In this document: positions 1 through 10,530 of the stretch, piece after piece
How the letters are laid out: the number at the start of each line of letters is the position of its first letter
Position numbering within the stretch: position 1 is the first letter of the stretch
Source: Eustoma russellianum
Lineage: Eukaryota; Streptophyta; Magnoliopsida; Gentianales; Gentianaceae
Assembly (NCBI GenBank): GCA_036186865.1
Contig: AP025054.1
Coordinates: forward strand, 821,858 to 885,857
Length of the DNA stretch: 64,000 bases
Direction of reading: 5' to 3'
Program-made: the position numbers and the translations under genes
Notes under the pieces: generated by a model
What the model saw: the letters and a program-made list of their open reading frames with translations, nothing else
The model's database searches: none
Told to the model about the DNA's origin: nothing

Positions 1-109
1 TGGTAAGGGGTTCCCTTTAGTTTCCTTTATCTGGCTTTTAGTATGTAATTACATCTTCTGCCAAGGGTTTCCTTCAACTTCTAATATCTAGTTGTACTGA
101 TCATTGCAG

Positions 110-327
110 AGTGGAAACCCTGGGGTATCCCTGATGACTATGAGTGTGAAGTCATTGAAAACGATGCTCCAGTTCCTAAGCATATACCCATACATCGGCC
201 TGGGCCCCTTCCAGAGGAATTCTATAAAACTTTGGAGGCTGTTTCGACCAACACGCTGGAAAGTCATATTGCTAAATCAAAAAAGGATGACCCTGCAATT
301 GCTGAGGGTGAGCAGCCATCAAAGTAG
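110..327 (+). CDS. Complex I subunit NDUFA5/B13-like, C-terminal exon (partial)
   Basis: This is the terminal exon of a gene that begins before the window. An acceptor (TTGCAG) precedes it, and the open frame runs 72 codons to TAG. The peptide contains WGIPDDYECEVIENDAP and HRPGPLPEEFYKTLE, which I recognise from the C-terminus of the plant 29-kDa/B13 (NDUFA5) accessory subunit of mitochondrial NADH:ubiquinone oxidoreductase. The Arabidopsis counterpart, from memory, is At5g52840. In this family the subunit belongs to the peripheral arm facing the mitochondrial matrix. The Lys/Asp-rich tail after this block is poorly conserved. The N-terminal LYR-like helical part and the promoter are outside the window. 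The identification rests on one exon but on a very characteristic block. Confidence 0.82.
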
Positions 328-782
328 TGTATTTTGGTAGACTCATCTTTGTATAACCATGCCATGTTTATGTTCCAATTGTTTGTCTGGCTCCATTGCA
401 CCTCTTTTTGTGATAATTACGTTTTGAGCTTATTTCAGAGACCCGAATTTTGATCTGTGCTTCAAAGTTCAAATTGTTAGTAATAAGCACAACTTGAGTG
501 GATCTTATTGTACTTGACTCCAGTAATCTTACAGTTTTTTTTTTGAGATAACGCTTCCAAAATATCACTTTGTTTGGTTTTCGTTTTGGGAACGTACCGA
601 AACTAACCAAAAGCAAATGGCTTTGCAAACTATCCCAGAAACTGCAAGCTCAGCGGTAGAAGGGCAGAAATTCCAGTAAGAAAAATTGTACAGCGAGCAA
701 TATTATTGTAACACCTGAAGATGCTAGACAATAACATATCCTTTCGAAATAGTTGAATAATACAATCAGTGATGCAAAACTT
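328..782. other. Intergenic, convergent 3' flanks
   Basis: This AT-rich stretch separates the 3' ends of two convergent genes. It presumably holds both 3' UTRs. I see no ORF or repeat of note. Confidence 0.5.
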
Positions 783-3700
783 TCAGATAGCATCTCTGCG
801 GACCCATCGAGAAGAAGCTGTTCTCATGTAATCACCAACACTTGCAACAAAAAGTGGGTCTCTCTCCTCATATTTAAATCCACTATCACCACTTCCTTGT
901 TGATTTACTTGGTCCATTCGCTCCAAATCCTTTGTAAGGTCGTCCATAGTCTTTTTCAAATTAGATTTGCTCATCTGCCCAGCATCACCCGTCGAGATGC
1001 CGACCATTGTGATCTTTGGAAGAAAAGGAGACTGCTCTATTTCTTGTCTTCCAGACTCCGCAGCCTCCCTTTCCCCTCTGCAACACGAAACAAAGATACA
1101 TAATCTCAGTCTCAATGTATTTACATTTGGGGGGAAAAATAGCGAAATAAGTCGGAAGAACCTTTCATCTGCAATGCTGGGAAGATTCTGCTGTTGGTTC
1201 AACCATGGAAGGGCTAACCAATGTCTTGAAGGAAGTTGTTCATCCACTTCTTTCCCTTTTCCAGGATTTGTATTATCCGTTGTCTCTTCAACTAGGGGGC
1301 CAAGACACTTAGGTCTCATATCATTACTTCTTATATCTGATATGCTAGATGACTTGCGTGCTCTCAAGAAAGAAGCTGCACTCCTGGAACCATATAAAAT
1401 GATAAGATACTATAAGGACAAACGTAAATAACGCCAAAGCCAAAGTTAAGCTTATGGACCTTTTAACCTATCCCCTAACACCTCAACCAACCCTACTGTG
1501 ACGCTCTGTGTGCTTTCAGTTTTTTGACTCGCATAAATGGAATAATCTTGTAGAGTGGGTTAGAAGACGTGTTAAAGGATGGGTTATCAAATCTTTAGCC
1601 CAAAATCAGTGTACAGGTTAGGAACTATTCTATGTTTCAATAACAAAGGAAGAACTGCCAAAATAGAATGTGCTCAAACTCCGAGCTCTGAATGACTTCC
1701 TTTGTATACTTTTTTTTCTTAATAGACCTATTTCATTAACTATTCCATCCAATAAATGGAACAACTAAATAATAGACAGAAATATGGTAATGAGGGCCAC
1801 TACAACGCCCATTATCCAGGGGGGCTACTTTACCATATGCCAAACTCAATGATTCTATATAAAATTGCCTCTACAGAATTTTGCTTTTGTGTGAGGATAA
1901 TGAAATGACAAAATTTTGGATTTCGAAGATATGTCTTAAGACACATTATGCACATCATCTCTCATCCACGTCATGACATGAACTTGTCAAACATCCTAGC
2001 AAGTCCAGTTCTGATGGAATAACACTTTATATCAGGCCAAATCAACCTAATCTAAGTTCCAGACTGCAATTCATTGACAAATTAGACCATGATATCTGTC
2101 CCAGGAAAAGGACTAGAGGATTGCCGTTCTTAACCTTGACGGACGAAAGACAATTCATATCATATAATCTAATTAATCATCATGTTCCAGAATTAATAAA
2201 CATTTTTGCACCCCAAGAGATGTACCTTTTCTCAAAGGAATCCACCACGTAAGGGAACTTTGGTTGAATTCCAGTCATCTTCCTCAACCACCGATTTCCA
2301 AGGAGAACTTTGTCAACTGCATACTGAAGCTGAATTTCAGCAGCCTTTGATAAGACACTTAAAGGTATACTAGGATGGCCCACCTCATCCAGCACTTCCT
2401 GAACCTGTTTAGCCACAATAAACAGTGATATGCACAGTTCTCATATCTGTAAAACTATTATAAAACAGTGATGTGCACGCCTTTGATGCAGACTCTCTTC
2501 CAACTTATAACTCCCAGCCAAGTCGTCCATCATTCTTTGGTAAGCCAGGGTTCAACACTAGATACCTTGGTACCTTTTTACTTTTCACCCTCGTTTTGTG
2601 CTGGTAACAACATTATATTCCAACTGATGGCAGAATATTGATTTGTACCTCTGGAGGATCCCACATGCTATCTCCCATTTCTTCAACCACTTCTGCAGTT
2701 AGGCTGTCATCAACGATCTCCCGTCTTCGTTGCATGTTTCGACTTTGGATCATTGAATGGAAATGCTGATCAGTGGACTCTTCAAGTATATTGTCCAACA
2801 TGTTTTTATCAAAGAAGTACGGTGTGTACCTAATGAATGGACAAATGTCAAAGGAGGTACTACATCATATAAAATAAATGTGCTTCCATTCAGAAATGCA
2901 TTTGCATTCAAATAGAAATGATTGGAAAAGGCTAACACAGTTGTGCATGAGAGATATTTCACCTTCAATATTTTTAGCACTAACAAAAGCAGAAGAATCA
3001 ATAGACAACAGTAAAGGAAACCCAAAAAAAAAAAAGGTGATCATAATAATCAACTAAAAGGCTATCAGAATTGATTTTGTGAGATAATAAGTTTAGTGGA
3101 ACACCCTATATGAATTTTCCTTTCTTTCCTCTTTTTCTCTCTTTTGCAAATACAGACTGAATAGAGATTATAAATGCACAACTTACCATTTTATACCTTC
3201 TGTGGTTGCTATAGCAATGTCCAAATTCTGAGCACTAAACACGGGAACTCCTGTCACCTTTTTCATTCTTCCATGTGGCATTGCTTTAAGCAGCTTGTTG
3301 GCTTCCTTAACCTGCATGCAGTTAAAGGTTATATGGAAGTAACTACTCCATAAACTGCAAGCATATATGTTATACTCGCGCTTCAATGACTTCATTTACA
3401 TATTTCTCTCACTACTACCCAAAAGCAGTGGAGTATCTAACCTGCTTCTCATTTGGGACAAACTGGAACAAGTGGGGCTTTTCCTGCATATTGCATTCAA
3501 ATCACCTTGGTTATATTTAAAGAAAATAACACAAGACAAAGGTTGTAGCTGGAAGATGAAAAACATCAAAGCTGTTAAATGAGAAAGATATATGCATAAC
3601 CATTGTTGTCTCAAATAGAACCATGCTAACTTCAGCAGATCGAATCAGGAATAAGTGCATGAAAAAAAGGTTATTCCATATGAAAACATGGGATCTCCAA

Positions 3701-5776
3701 AAAATTCGGTGATGATGGACTAGACCATGTGAAGCGTAAACACTTGAGACAGCTTTACTCGATGTAAAAAAAAGATTAAACAGGAGCTCTGTACTTATTT
3801 GCAACAAAACAAAGGTGGCAAAAGAATCCAATAAGAATCATCTCTATAAGTACCAAGAAGATTGTTTTGATGACTAAGACTTCAAGATGAAGATTTATAG
3901 TTAAAGAGAGAGAGACGCAAATTTGAAACACTTTGACTGGTTCAATTCAAATCTCTATGAAATATGAAACACGCTGATTGAAAATTAAAGAATCTTTTTT
4001 TGTAATTAAATTAAAGAATCTTCAATTCCATTAAAACTCAGAATCCTCTCTCCTTTCTTCTCAGATCACAACAACACCCTCCAGTGTAGAACATTATAGG
4101 TAAAATTAACATGTGATATCAATATCTGACCAGAAGCATTAACTGATATCAATATCTGACCAGAAGCATTAACTAATATCAATAAGAAAATCATTTAAAA
4201 AAGATACGGACCTTCAACTAACAAGGTTCCTAGTATTCCCCAGGATGTTATCCTCGTAGAAAGGAAGCATTCGCATCCATAATTTGGGCTAAAATATCAC
4301 ATAACTAAGAAAAAACTCAATAAGCTGCAAGACTATGCTTAATACCCAAATAACAACAAGGTTCAGTGGTTTCAGAAAATGCAGCATAAAGGAGGTTCCA
4401 TTAATTATATACAAAAACATAAAGCATAATCCACCCAGGTTCAAGGAATGTGCTCAATCGTACACCATGAAATTAGGTTAGCCATACCCTGAAATGTTCA
4501 TATGCCAGATCGAGACGGCATGCACCAACCACACCACTTGGAATATTCAGGCGTTTGACATAGGAAACTGACAAAAGAACAATACAGAGAGTATGAAGGT
4601 TCCACTAGAGAATACATGGACAGGTGGACTCCATAACAATCCATAAAACAGCATAACTCCAGAGACTTAAACTAAAATTGCACCTTCTTGAAAATAATGA
4701 GTACAATGACAGTAAGACTTCTAAAGATTACCAAATGTTAAAGAGAACATAATATGTAAACAATGCTAAAATTGAATGTAACTGACAACATAAATCGATT
4801 ACCTTCAACCTGGTCAGATTATACTCAATTTGAAGTATTATTATCTCTTACAGAACTATAGTCAATTAACAAGTTCAAAGTCAAACCATTTCTTAATGTA
4901 ATAATGATAATTAAGGATAATAAAGAAACACTTTCAGCCGCACCTGCATCACCCAAGTCCATGAAAAATCGAAACACAGGACCGTTTCTTTCACTCTTGG
5001 TAACAGCTGAAAACATCTTCTTAAGCCAATCTGGAGTCCTACGTGTTTACATAGGCTCATAAGAAAAAAGTATCAAAATCTATTTTAATGCAAAATCATG
5101 AACAAACTGACATAGATTTTCGAGGCAACCACCATGATAATGCATGAGAAACTGACATTTTCACAAGTTCCTACATGCTGTAATGCAAATTGCATTAGCA
5201 CCTTTTCCTCATCCATTCATATACTTTTCAATTTTCAATTTCTTGTATTTTCTCTTGTTCAGTTCAATGTATACTTCAACCGGTTTTACGTCACTATCAG
5301 TGAAAGAAAACTGTTATAAAACTTCATCTACCAACAAGGAAAAAAAAAACTAGTTCGTCCTTTGTGAATGAAATTATTCCATTAGCAACCACTCATTCTC
5401 ATACATAATCTATCGCTTACTACCAAAAACATTTATCCACGTTATCAATCCAATCACAGGTTTCAGGGGCAACTGGATGTAACTTCAAGAAACAAACCAA
5501 ATTAAAGCATCCTCAACTGGAAAAAAAAAAGTGTCTCGAAAGGAAAGCATGAACGAAAAGAAAGGAACAAAAACTAATCTAGAAGAAATGTCGATACCTT
5601 TTAGAAAGAAAAGGAATGTCGAAATGAGTGGAAACGGCCATGAGACCTGTGCCGGAAAGGTCACACATACTAAAAACTTGGCCAACAAAGGCCGGTCCGC
5701 GGCCAATTCCATTGGAATTCAGACCTGAAATCTTGACCGTTGAAGGAAATCCACTACTTGACCTAGAAGAAGCCAT
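783..5776 (-). CDS. Tic22-like family protein, 9 exons, 465 aa
   Basis: Exons on the minus strand are 5776-5598, 5038-4944, 4567-4488, 3483-3442, 3311-3187, 2829-2649, 2404-2226, 1383-1162 and 1077-783. All joins keep phase and the total is 1398 nt. The start is the ATG of MASSRSSSGF; an upstream TTG in frame is unlikely to be used. The middle contains VPVFSAQNLDIAIATTEGIKW, then a segment on YTPYFFDKNMLD and PSIPLSVLSKAAEIQLQ, which resembles the Tic22 fold. Tic22 proteins act in the chloroplast intermembrane space as chaperone-like factors for preprotein import. This copy is longer than classical Tic22 (about 270 aa) and resembles the longer 'Tic22-like' group, including, from memory, At5g62650. 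The C-terminal third is acidic and low in complexity and ends in a charged helical stretch. I see no clear classical transit peptide. Function in import is inferred from the family only. Confidence 0.8.
4112..4182. repeat. Two-unit tandem duplication in Tic22-like intron
   Basis: A unit of about 32 bp containing TGATATCAATATCTGACC and AGAAGCATTAACT occurs twice in a row, with a partial third start. It lies in the intron between exons 3 and 4 and looks like simple local slippage. Confidence 0.75.
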
Positions 5777-6595
5777 CTTCACGCCGACCAAGAGGTGGCG
5801 CAGCTCAGCTAAAACTCAACGAGCCAATGTTGAGTGGTCTCAGAGAAGGAGGAGAACCGGCATCGGTCAACGGGAGGACTAGGCAGGCGGGATGATTTTT
5901 TTTTCAGAAGATGAATGGGAGAGGCTGAGGATTCTTGGGGAAGATGAAGAAAGACAAATTAGCGTTTCTTTTTTACTTATTTTTCTTTTCTCTTTTTTAT
6001 AGGAACCGGATAGCGTATCTTGGCAGTTGTAGATTTACCTAAACACGATACAAGGAAGGGAAGATTTTTTTCTTTCCATGTCCTGGAGAATGGAGATGCA
6101 AGGAAGGGGATATTTTGGTAAAAGAATGTGGTTCCTCTCCAAACACTAAAAAGAAAAAGAAAAGAAATCTATTGGGTCCATGACAATCTATCTTTTTGTA
6201 TTTATGACTTAGAGAGGTACGGGTAAATAGAAAATATATACAGTAACTTTATGAAGAAAAACTAATTTTATCACGTATTTGAAAGTAAATCTAAAATTAT
6301 ACAAAGAGGTGGACAATGATTTTAATAGAAATGACGTATGCCGTTTTGACAGCGGTTTTGTCCAAAACACAAACAAATGGCGATTTATGTCACACCATTT
6401 TTTTAAAAAAAATCTTAAGAATATCTCATTGATATATAATGCATACCAAAAAAGTTTAGATAACATTATTAAAATAATATTATGTTTTCAAATTATAGGG
6501 ATTTACATCAATATTAAATAAAATCATCACAGTTATTGATATTTGTGTTCAACTTTTTTTTTAAAAAAAATATCACCATAGTATTATTTAAATAC
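5777..6595. other. Upstream region of Tic22-like gene
   Basis: The first about 250 bp upstream of the Tic22-like ATG are GC-richer and likely hold its 5' UTR and promoter. The remainder is AT-rich, with T and A runs. No gene is visible; short frames here lack splice support. Confidence 0.4.
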
Positions 6596-6599
6596 CTAT

Positions 6600-6912
6600 A
6601 AAGGTGTTAAGCGAACCGAACAGTTCGCGAATTGTTCGAGTTCAATTCCTATTTGGTTCGAGTTTGTTCGTTAATTTTACTTAAACGAATCCGTATTCGA
6701 ACATATATTTAGGTTCGTTTAGTTAAACGAGTCGAACTGTTGGCAAATTATTCGACTCGTTTAAACAGTTATAGTGTTATCGAACCGAATTCAAACCAAT
6801 TTTAAAGCTCATTTAACTAAACGAACCGAGCCAAACAGATCGTTTAGCTAAACGAATCCGAATTCAAAACCCTCATATTCGGCTTGGCTCGGTTCGTTAA
6901 CCTCCTAAATAC
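6600..6912. repeat. GAACCGA/TTCGGTTC-rich internally inverted repeat
   Basis: Motifs such as AACCGAAC, GGTTCG, TTTAGTTAAACGA and CTAAACGAACC recur on both strands over about 300 bp. The stretch is a nest of short inverted repeats with sharp borders against ordinary AT-rich sequence. It resembles degenerate low-complexity repeats commonly derived from transposable elements in plants. I cannot assign a family. Confidence 0.5.
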
Positions 6913-7555
6913 CTAATGTATATCACGATACTTATTTTTGAAATGATAAGAACCTACTCCCATAATTTGGTTGAGTCCAAGATGTTGTTACATCTATTGT
7001 CATACCACAATTGTAGCGTCCTTCTACACCCAATTGAGCCTTCCTTCGGCGACCACCAACCGAGGATAAAGAAGACATCTTCTATCAAGAGAAGAGGGAA
7101 TAATGAGAAGATTGATTCAAGATGCATGTTGCCTCATGTTAATGCAAGGGGGTCGAATTTATGGAGAGAAACAGTTGCAGATGGAGAGGATGGAAAGAAA
7201 ATAGTTATTTTGCCTTGGTTTTTAATTTTTGCGCTAAATTGCCTAGAAACCGGTTGCACCAGATAAACAACCAGTTTCTAATGTTAATTGAGTCACGTTA
7301 GAACACCTTTAGGTAATCAATAAGATTTGATAACGTTTAAATGTTAAATGAAAAATTTAAGTAACGCTTTAGTAATAATTGAAATATTCTCTTTTCCTTT
7401 TAAATCTCTACGCACCAAGCCTGCAGCGACGTTATCACCATTTTCTCGATCGTATGACAAATCTAGCCTCGCACGTCGTCAATGTACAGCTGCACAATCC
7501 AGGGGTATCTCGGTAAATAAGTATCACAATACCGTTAACGTTACTGAAATGGGAT
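6913..7555. other. Intergenic stretch, no gene seen
   Basis: A 116-codon frame begins at 6916 but shows no recognisable domain or splice context, and I do not call it. No repeat family was recognised here. Confidence 0.4.
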
Positions 7556-7559
7556 TTCC

Positions 7560-7720
7560 GGTCCCACATTCCCCTAATCTCATACGTCATCGCGCGACAC
7601 GTGGCAGCAGAGATGATGGTAAAGCTAGATGTGAGTGACCCTCATCTAGCCTCACCACTCAGCCTATGCTCACGCGACACGTGGGGTGAGAGGTTTGCGG
7701 TGATGATGAGATGCTAAGCT
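7560..7720. mobile_element. Palindromic G-box element, copy A
   Basis: The centre is an inverted repeat, GCTAGATG (7624-7631) and CATCTAGC (7643-7650), separated by an 11-bp loop. Both arms continue outward with GATGGT/GTGG-like blocks to a GCGACACGTGG motif. G-box cores (CACGTG) sit at 7598-7603 and 7678-7683. Related elements lie near 17.6, 33.0, 42.9, 45.2 and 50.3 kb. This copy ends about 60 bp before the ATG of the At3g49140-like gene, so it occupies that gene's proximal promoter. The left end shares a GGGAT-containing terminus with copies B and E. Confidence 0.75.
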
Positions 7721-7776
7721 AAGGTTACCGGCCTGCAACTAAAGTCAAACAGCCCGAGGAACCGGGAGCTGCAAAA

Positions 7777-8386
7777 ATGCTGGTGATCGAACCAGCCACC
7801 CCTACGGTCCGTTTCTCCTCCCGTAACCTCGACTTTGTAACTCTCGGCCTCTCTCAGTCCGCCTCTGTCTTAGCGTCTAGGTAACATAATCAAAGCAATT
7901 TTGTGCTTATGATGAGTTTTTATGTCTTCTACATATATACTTCGATGTCAATTTCGAAGCTAATTGAAAATGAGGTTTGCAGGAGTCAATGCAGGAAATT
8001 AGCAGGTAAATCTTATGCTAGAAGCTGGGTCCGGAGCGGTTACGGAATTAGGGTGTCAGCGACAGAGCAATCAGGTTCGGTTCTTTCAAACAGAATCGGA
8101 AGCCGCAGAGGTACCATCCGTTTGAGGATATTTCTGACTCGGAACTAGATGAGGATGGCAAGTCTAGGCTTTCTCCTGCTGAAACTACTCGTACCATAAA
8201 CGAGGTGTTGGTTGAAATGCTTTGATTTTTGTTTGAATAATTTGCTGATTTTTGGTTGTGGGACTGAAACTGAGTATTGACAGGTTAACATCAAGGCAAA
8301 ACTTATGTTTTCGGGTTTGATAAACGCGGAAGTGCATGAAGACATTTTCTGGCCAGATTTGCCTTATGTTACTGTCGAGCATGGAG
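7777..8386 (+). pseudogene. At3g49140-like plastid protein gene, 5' exons only, probably broken
   Basis: Four pieces are visible. The first exon is 7777-7880 (MLVIEPATPTVRF). A second begins at 7983 (SQCRKLAGKSYARSW). A block ending at 8204 reads RYHPFEDISDSELDED and SPAETTRTINE. A further exon, 8284-8386, reads VNIKAKLMFSGLINAEVHED and FWPDLPYVTVEHG. The last two match, from memory, the conserved core of the uncharacterised Arabidopsis family At3g49140/At5g24060, which is mislabelled PPR in some databases. Between SATEQSGS and RYHPFED the reading frame changes without an obvious intron, and no downstream exon follows a good donor at 8387. A Ty3/gypsy fragment and other insertions begin within 250 bp. 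A truncated pseudogene is the best reading. A functional gene with a very long, repeat-filled intron is the alternative. Confidence 0.6.
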
Positions 8387-8601
8387 GTTGGATGTTTCTC
8401 TCATCCTCCAAAGTTTGATTTTTTTCCCCACTTCCTCCCTTAAGTTGTTTTGGGGAATAAATAACTTAGGGACCACTTCACCAGGTCTTGTTTTTGCTTT
8501 TTTTGATTCAAGAGTTTGGTGTTCTTCTCAGATATATATTTCCGGTTCAATTATATTAACCCACTGAGGTCTTTTATGGTTTGGTAAATGCTCGGCCTGT
8601 T

Positions 8602-9018
8602 TCACCTCGAATCTAGTATCAATCTATCATATGCTTGAATCTTATTAGTTATTGCACGCATGAGTGAAACTCCATCATAGTATAATTGAGCTTTGTGTCC
8701 ATTATAAAAAAACAAACGTCTCCTCCGCCACATTGGTTGGACGAGATTCTGCTCCGCTAAAATCACCGGAAATGTTCCTTGAGCATGATTAAAAGTATGG
8801 AAGATCAAATATAACACATATGCAGTGTTGTTAATCTTTACTATCACTTTAAACAGTCCATCCCTTTGTGCATGCAATTTGAACTTTCTTTCGTTTGGAA
8901 ACCTATCTTTCTGCAAGTGAAAACATACCAAATCACTAGATTGAAACACTACATGTTTTCTTCCGTTATTAATTTGTTTCTCATACTTCTCTGCAGCATG
9001 TTCAATTTCATTCCTCAC
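8602..9018 (-). mobile_element. Ty3/gypsy retrotransposon fragment (3' end of pol)
   Basis: The frame reads EKQINNGRKHVVFQSSDLV, then HLQKDRFPNERKFKL and KVIVKINNTAYVL. These correspond to the segment after integrase in plant Ty3/gypsy polyproteins, normally near a GDxVWVH/RKERFP-type block. No protease, RT, RNase H or LTRs are recognisable nearby, so this is a short relic. It probably marks the insertion that disrupted the upstream plastid-protein gene. Confidence 0.7.
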
Positions 9019-9149
9019 ATTTTATGCTTCACAAGTTCAAACCTTAAACTTACCATCAACACTAGAACGTTCATCTTCTCATGAACTTTGGTAGTTGCAC
9101 CTGAAAAATGCATAAATTTCCCCTCGTCTTCTCATGGAATTTTTGCACC

Positions 9150-9155
9150 TCCCTC

Positions 9156-9186
<31 letters not shown>

Positions 9187-9197
9187 AAAAAAAAAAT
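9150..9197 (+). repeat. Poly-C followed by poly-A tract
   Basis: A run of more than 20 C is followed by about 20 A. It could be the tail of a retroposed copy or slippage-prone simple sequence. The exact length may suffer from sequencing error. Confidence 0.85.
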
Positions 9198-9901
9198 CTT
9201 TTCTCTTTTTTGCCTTGCCTCTTCTCAGTAACTTTTTTATGCCTTTCATTTTCAGCTTACTTTATTTTCTCTATATACTCTATTTCATTAGCATTGTTTA
9301 AATACCAAATAAGACTGCTATTGGATTGAGTGGACTCAACCTGTCATTGATGGGGGCTCCATTTGACTGATTTGGCTCAGTTTGCAATTTTGTATTGAAA
9401 ATTAAATTTCAGCCAAGCTCATTGATTTTGGCTCGGTACGAAAATTCCAATATCTTTTAGCTATTTATACTCATGTTGGAAGAATAGTAAAACTTTTTTC
9501 TCTGAATTAGATAAGCAAAAGAAAGAAAGAATATTTGGGGAAGTTTTAATGAACGATAATAATCAAGCTTGTGCATTTATTATTCAATGTATTGATTTTA
9601 TTTTATTTTTCTTAGGTAGGCTTTAAAGAAACAAGAGCAACATTAGGTATCTGAATTTAACGCCCTTCACTGTTTGAGTGTCGTATGTAACATCAATTAA
9701 TCATACTTTCTCCAGGTGAAATAAGAGTTTTTTTTTTTTTTTGAAGTTCAAATTTTATTTGCATATAACTATGAAATCATTGAGTTGCTGATAAGAGGAA
9801 CTGTAAAAATATTCTTCATCTCTGCTTTGTCTTATCTTCTCACATGACTCCTGTCTAGGTGTCGCTGCTGATGAGAAACCTCTCCATATTTAGTCAAGCC
9901 C

Positions 9902-10081
9902 CGCCCAGGGCATAAGAGGCATGATGACTTGAAGTCATCCTTACCTTCTTGGCTTATCACCGGTAGTCGGTTCAGGTTCCAAACTCAACGATGACAACTA
10001 AACACGAGGGTTGCGCTCGTTGCAGGAATTAACCTAAAACTTTTTGGCACGAACTGACGATAGGCATGCACCACCTATGTC
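9902..10081 (-). pseudogene. Plastid-type 16S rRNA fragment in nuclear DNA (NUPT)
   Basis: The plus strand reads as antisense 16S rRNA. Visible landmarks are CGCCCAGGGCATAAG, GGCATGATGACTTGA, GGCTTATCACCGG, AACACGAGGGTTGCGCTCGT, TTGGCACGAACTGACGA and GCATGCACCACCT. These follow the order of the 3' part of bacterial/plastid 16S (the 1100-1200 and 1050 regions). Many single-base differences from the plastid consensus (for example GAACTGACGATAGGC) show an old, decayed transfer. Only about 180 bp match. A mitochondrial intermediate cannot be excluded. Confidence 0.85.
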
Positions 10082-10372
10082 GAAGATCATGTAAGTCTTG
10101 GAACATGTTTGCCCTCTATTGCTCTTTATAACTGATGTCCTGTATGAGACAGTTAAAGCCAAGAGACAGTTATTATGCTCTGTGTCGTCCTTCAGTTTTT
10201 TCAGATAATGGGGAAGGAAGAGAAGGGAGAAACGAAGGTTCATTTGTTCTCCCACTCACCCAAAAATTATTGGGTGACTAATAAGTGCTCTCCCTCCCAA
10301 CTATGACTCCCTCTCCTCATTCTTTTCCTTGGTCACTCTGTAAGTGGCTGCTGTGTTGCTGGTAAAAGGTGT

Positions 10373-10530
10373 TCCCGGTATACTAAGTTCGCGCATTTAT
10401 TGCAGGATCCGGGAAGGAGCCGAATCGCTTCACAATGTGATGTGACACTTTATGTAAAGACTGTTTCCGCGTGTTGAACACATGACCTCAAAGTCACGAA
10501 GCAGCAATCTTTGCCATGTGCTATGAGTCA
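10373..10530 (-). mobile_element. Au-like SINE, degenerate
   Basis: Read on the minus strand, it shows a B-box-like GTGTTCAACACG after a TGACTTTGAGGTC block. Next come the conserved GAAGCGATTCGG segment and CCCGGATCCTGCA, ending in a TAGTATACCGGGAA-type tail. The order matches the tRNA-related Au SINE family of angiosperms and the better copies near 31.6 and 53.9 kb in this window. Confidence 0.65.

Noticed and set aside
967..1431. 154-codon plus-strand frame
   Set aside because: It is a shadow of Tic22-like exons 8 and 9, whose phase and splice sites fit on the minus strand.
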